Positions 61,131 to 64,000 of a stretch of DNA of 64,000 nucleotides are shown piece after piece. Each line of letters begins with the position of its first letter. Position 1 is the stretch's first letter. The position numbers and the translations under genes were made by a program. Below the pieces are notes generated by a model. That model searched no databases, was not told the DNA's origin, and saw only the letters and a program-made list of their open reading frames with translations. This DNA is from Bacteroidota bacterium (GTDB lineage Bacteria; Bacteroidota; Bacteroidia; M30B66). The stretch is taken from positions 1 to 64,000 of the forward strand of contig JAIXYK010000059.1 in assembly GCA_027490225.1 (NCBI GenBank), written 5' to 3'.

Positions 61131-63227
61131 TTAAGTGAGTTGTATAGTTATTTGTGAGTTTTTAATTATTCTTGAACCTGCAGGTTGAGACTGTTTTCTT
61201 ACAGTTCCTTTCCCCATTACTCTTACTCTTAATCCACTATTTTCTAATAAAAACACGGCATCTCTTAAGCCCATTCCTGTTACATTAGGAACCATGGAAG
61301 CACCATTACCCAGGTCGTTGATTCTTACAGACTTTCCTATAACTTCTGTTCTTACCCATTCATTTTCTTCAGTTTGAATGGTTTTTACACCCATTTTCGA
61401 AAACAAATCGTTGAAATCTGAAGCTTTTCCATTTTTTACCTTAGGCGCATCTAGTGCTAGGCTTGGTTTTGAATTTTTATCTTGAATTTCAATGCTTTGA
61501 GCATAAACCTTATCTGCTACTTCTTTAAAAACTGGACCAGCTACTAAATTCGCATAGTAAATCCCATTTGAAGGTGCTGTTATAACTACAATACAAGAGT
61601 ATTTTGGTTTATCTGCAGGGAAATATCCAACAAATGAAGCTTGATAGGTTTTCGAATCACCTCCGTAACCACTTGAACCTAAAGCCACTTGAGCAGTTCC
61701 TGTTTTACCGCCAATTTTAAAATGTTCGTTTTTTAAATTGCTGGCTGTACCTCTTTCTACTACACCTTCTAACATCGGTTTCACTTTAGCAATCGTAGCA
61801 GGTGAACAAATTGCCGAATCAATTACAATGGGCTTAAAAATCTCTACAGATTGACCGTGGCTCCTAATTTCTTCTACAAATTGAGGTTTCATCATTCTGC
61901 CGTTATTGGCCACAGCATTGTAGAAACTTAATATTTGCAAAGGTGTAAGTTGAGATTCGTAACCTATTGACATCCACGGCAAACTAACACCTGACCAGGT
62001 TTTGGCTGTTGCATCTTTAATCATTGGAGCCCCTTCACCTGAAAGTTCAATTCCTAATGGTTGATGAAGGTGAAATTTTTTAATTCTATCTATAAATCTT
62101 TGAGGATTTGATGAATAAGCCCTATTTACTGCCTGCGAAATTGCTGTGTTTGATGAAAGTACAAAGGCATCATTTAAGTTTATTTTTCCGAATCCACCTT
62201 CATGTGAATCAGACATTATTCTTCTCCCAAATACTACTTTTCCTCCATGTGTGTCCCAGATATCAGTTGGTTTAGCTAAGCCATCTTCAAACAATGCCAT
62301 CAAAGAAGCCAGTTTGAAAGTAGAGCCTGGTTCTGTACTGCTACCTATAGCGTAATTGTAGTTTTCATAGTAGCTACTATCAGCGGTTCTTCCAAGATTT
62401 GCAATTGCTCTCACATATCCTGTTTCAACCTCCATTAAAATTACGCAACCTGATTTTGCGTTGTGCAGCTTTAATTGCTGTAATAGCGCATTTTGTGCAA
62501 CATCTTGCACCCTAACATCAAGTGTAGAAACAATATCTTGACCTTCTCTTGGTTCAATCTCAAATTTATCGTTTACAGGTTTCCAAACGCCCCCAGAAAT
62601 TTGCTGCATCAATCGTTTACCAACAACACCAGCTAAATAATCATTGTAAGCACCTTCTATTCCTATTGGTTTTATTCCTGCCTGATATCTTCCCAGCGTT
62701 CTAGAAGCCAACTGTTTAAAAGGCATTTCTCTTCTACTTTTCTGCTCAATTACTAATCCACCTTTATACCTGCCTTTTCTAAATATTGGAAATTGCTTTA
62801 ATGCTTTTAAATCATTGAATCGAATATCTTTTTTTAATAAGTAATATCCGTTTTTATTACGGTATTCCTTTTTCAATTCAAGCTTATATTGCTCCTTCGA
62901 CTTTTCAGGAAACAATTGAGAAAGACACAGCGCAAGCGAATCAACTTCTTTGGTAAAAATCTTCTTTAAATACGGTACTCTGAAGTCAATTCTAATATCG
63001 AATATTGGAATAGACGTTGCCAGGAAACTTCCATCAGTAGAATATACATTACCTCTGATTGCTTCAATTGGTTGTAATTTTATAGTAGCTTTATCTTTCT
63101 TTGATAGCCAGAATTCTCTGTTAATTACACCAATAGAAAATGCCTTCACCAAAATGGCAAGCCCAAATATGCAAATCGCAACATAGAGTATGCGAAGTCT
63201 CCATAATATGTCTTTTGGTGTGCTCAA
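61131..63227 (-). CDS. ftsI: Septal transpeptidase FtsI/PBP with C-terminal PASTA domain
   Basis: The product is 698 residues. One membrane helix (about 12-32) is followed by a dimerisation domain (about 50-210) and the transpeptidase domain, with S302-x-x-K305 in EPGSTFK, S358-S-N360, and K508-T-G510 in GGKTGTAQ. The last 60 residues (about 638-698, VPNVTGMGLRDAVFLLENSG) form a PASTA domain, more common in Gram-positive PBPs but frequent in Bacteroidota FtsI. It crosslinks septal peptidoglycan with FtsW. It overlaps ftsL by four bases, and murE follows one base after its stop. Confidence 0.97.
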   Translation of the reverse strand: MSTPKDILWRLRILYVAICIFGLAILVKAFSIGVINREFWLSKKDKATIKLQPIEAIRGNVYSTDGSFLATSIPIFDIRIDFRVPYLKKIFTKEVDSLALCLSQLFPEKSKEQYKLELKKEYRNKNGYYLLKKDIRFNDLKALKQFPIFRKGRYKGGLVIEQKSRREMPFKQLASRTLGRYQAGIKPIGIEGAYNDYLAGVVGKRLMQQISGGVWKPVNDKFEIEPREGQDIVSTLDVRVQDVAQNALLQQLKLHNAKSGCVILMEVETGYVRAIANLGRTADSSYYENYNYAIGSSTEPGSTFKLASLMALFEDGLAKPTDIWDTHGGKVVFGRRIMSDSHEGGFGKINLNDAFVLSSNTAISQAVNRAYSSNPQRFIDRIKKFHLHQPLGIELSGEGAPMIKDATAKTWSGVSLPWMSIGYESQLTPLQILSFYNAVANNGRMMKPQFVEEIRSHGQSVEIFKPIVIDSAICSPATIAKVKPMLEGVVERGTASNLKNEHFKIGGKTGTAQVALGSSGYGGDSKTYQASFVGYFPADKPKYSCIVVITAPSNGIYYANLVAGPVFKEVADKVYAQSIEIQDKNSKPSLALDAPKVKNGKASDFNDLFSKMGVKTIQTEENEWVRTEVIGKSVRINDLGNGASMVPNVTGMGLRDAVFLLENSGLRVRVMGKGTVRKQSQPAGSRIIKNSQITIQLT

Positions 63228-63619
63228 TTTTCTTTCTTATTTTCAGTATTTGTATACAATTTAAATGGAGGTACTTTAGCTTCTTTTAATCCAAGTGGAG
63301 CAACTAATTGAGCTACCTGACTTTGGTTTGAGTGAAACATTAACTCAGATTTAAGACTGATGTATTCGCTTCTTAATTCCTTTAAATCTTTGGTCGTTTT
63401 TGAAGTTTCTCTTACTGTTTTTTCAGCATTGTATGTATTTGCTATATAGAAACCTCCAATTACTGAAACAAACAATGCAAATGGGATATTTCTTACAGAG
63501 CCGTCCTTGCTCAAGAAACTTCCATCTAGAATATGTATGAAATAAGCAGTGAGAGGGTTTCTCTTTTGAGACACCTCTTTTTTTACTTTGCTTTCTTTCT
63601 TTTCTTTCAGTTTATTCAT
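63224..63619 (-). CDS. ftsL: FtsL-like divisome membrane protein
   Basis: The product is 131 residues. A Lys-rich cytoplasmic N-terminus (about 1-40) is followed by one membrane helix (about 44-62) and a periplasmic coiled-coil-like stretch (about 63-105). Sequence is poorly conserved in this family, and the call rests on topology, size and position between rsmH and ftsI, the classic place. FtsL works with FtsB and FtsQ to activate FtsW/FtsI. Its start follows the rsmH stop by one base. Confidence 0.88.
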   Translation of the reverse strand: MNKLKEKKESKVKKEVSQKRNPLTAYFIHILDGSFLSKDGSVRNIPFALFVSVIGGFYIANTYNAEKTVRETSKTTKDLKELRSEYISLKSELMFHSNQSQVAQLVAPLGLKEAKVPPFKLYTNTENKKEN

Positions 63620-63620
63620 T

Positions 63621-64000
63621 TTATTTTCTTTGTGCGATTCTCAATACCGCACTTCTTGCTCTGTTATTTTTAAAAATTTCTTCTTCACTTGGCCTAATCG
63701 GTTTTCTATTTACACCCTCAAATGGAGTATTCGAAACACCAAAAAGATTTTTCTCTGCCTCCCCTTCAAATTTTCCGCTTCTTATATAATTCTTTACAAG
63801 CCTGTCTTCTAATGAATGATAACTCAATACAACCAGCCTTCCTCCTGTGCTAATCAATTCTTCGCATTGCATTAAAACAGATTTTAAACTTTCTAATTCA
63901 TCATTTACTGCAATTCTAATGGCTTGAAAAACTTGAGCTGCAAACTGGTGTTCCTGTCCTTTTCTCGAAAAAGGCTGAATAATTTGCAACAGCTTTCCCG
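63621..64000 (-). CDS. rsmH: 16S rRNA m4C1402 methyltransferase RsmH (partial)
   Basis: Only the C-terminal part is present; the frame continues past the window edge (GKLLQIIQPFSRKG at the boundary). Family marks are FQAIRIAVNDELESL and GGRLVVLSYHSLEDRLVK, followed by the basic tail NRKPIRPSEEE and NNRARSAVLRIAQRK. RsmH methylates N4 of C1402 in 16S rRNA and usually heads the dcw cluster after mraZ. A start at 63989 would be internal, so the gene is open at the 5' end. Confidence 0.95.
   Translation of the reverse strand, partial: GKLLQIIQPFSRKGQEHQFAAQVFQAIRIAVNDELESLKSVLMQCEELISTGGRLVVLSYHSLEDRLVKNYIRSGKFEGEAEKNLFGVSNTPFEGVNRKPIRPSEEEIFKNNRARSAVLRIAQRK

Noticed and set aside
49312-64000. 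The dcw cluster as an unusual gene order
   Set aside because: The order is the standard one. Absence of murF, murB and ddl from the block is, to my knowledge, common in the phylum.
1-64000. tRNA, rRNA, insertion sequence or prophage
   Set aside because: No cloverleaf, rRNA stretch, transposase, integrase or phage structural gene was recognised on either strand.

Overview
The window is a piece of a Bacteroidota chromosome; the class is not certain, and a Chitinophagales or Sphingobacteriales-like lineage is plausible. Several things point there. Two proteins end in type IX secretion (T9SS) type A sorting domains. SecA has the enlarged 1111-residue form. E1 alpha and beta of a 2-oxoacid dehydrogenase are fused in one chain. 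DUF2911, DUF5686 and DUF3089 proteins are present. Promoters are of the Bacteroidota -7 type (TAnnTTTG, often TACTTTTGCCCC), and there are few Shine-Dalgarno sequences. The murein ligase MurE carries the DNPR motif of meso-diaminopimelate-adding enzymes. No rRNA, tRNA, insertion sequence, phage or CRISPR array was seen.

Layout. 1-780: the tail of a T9SS cargo gene and a repeat-rich intergenic stretch. 784-6216: a membrane-anchored coiled-coil protein, ComF, and a secA-MazG-like pair. 6422-9538: a large secreted YCF48/BNR-repeat protein. 9783-13422: fused E1 dehydrogenase followed by a two-gene ABC exporter, with a divergent 39-residue Cys-containing membrane peptide at 13477. 13662-19400: small lipoproteins and envelope proteins, including two paralogous Ala-rich lipoproteins, plus cinA. 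19481-23089: a nitronate monooxygenase-like flavoprotein, glyA and fumarylacetoacetase. 23095-28614: three exported proteins (VWA, unknown, DUF5686). 28693-33603: a very large NtrY-like sensor kinase, a methyltransferase and a receiver-only response regulator. 33751-39214: a 1165-residue SprA-like outer-membrane protein divergent from a secreted S9 peptidase. 39239-43797: yicC-gmk-nadD, a TraB/GumN protein and rseP. 43805-49224: DUF2911 protein and three exported serine-type hydrolases. 49312-64000: the division and cell-wall (dcw) cluster, read leftward as rsmH-ftsL-ftsI-murE-mraY-murD-ftsW-murG-murC-ftsQ-ftsA-ftsZ-yqeY, with almost every junction overlapping or within a few bases.

How it fits together. 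The dcw block supplies lipid II synthesis (MurE, MraY, MurD, MurG, MurC) and the divisome (FtsL, FtsI, FtsW, FtsQ, FtsA, FtsZ). murF, murB and ddl are not in this stretch. SecA drives export of the many signal-peptide and lipoprotein products here. RseP is the intramembrane protease of envelope signalling. The rest is metabolism and envelope accessory functions, with no obvious horizontally acquired island.

The best candidate for something undescribed is a dispersed family of intergenic elements, five copies at about 651, 9640, 18004, 33083 and 41262. They share flanking motifs (GAGCCAAATA ... TATGGGCGA ... GCGCCC) around a central stem whose sequence differs between copies while pairing is kept. 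The other notable item is the 39-residue membrane peptide at 13477-13596. Most other genes are ordinary for the phylum. Where a recognisable -7 promoter lies inside or downstream of the longest reading frame's start, the start was moved to the next ATG; these cases are stated entry by entry.
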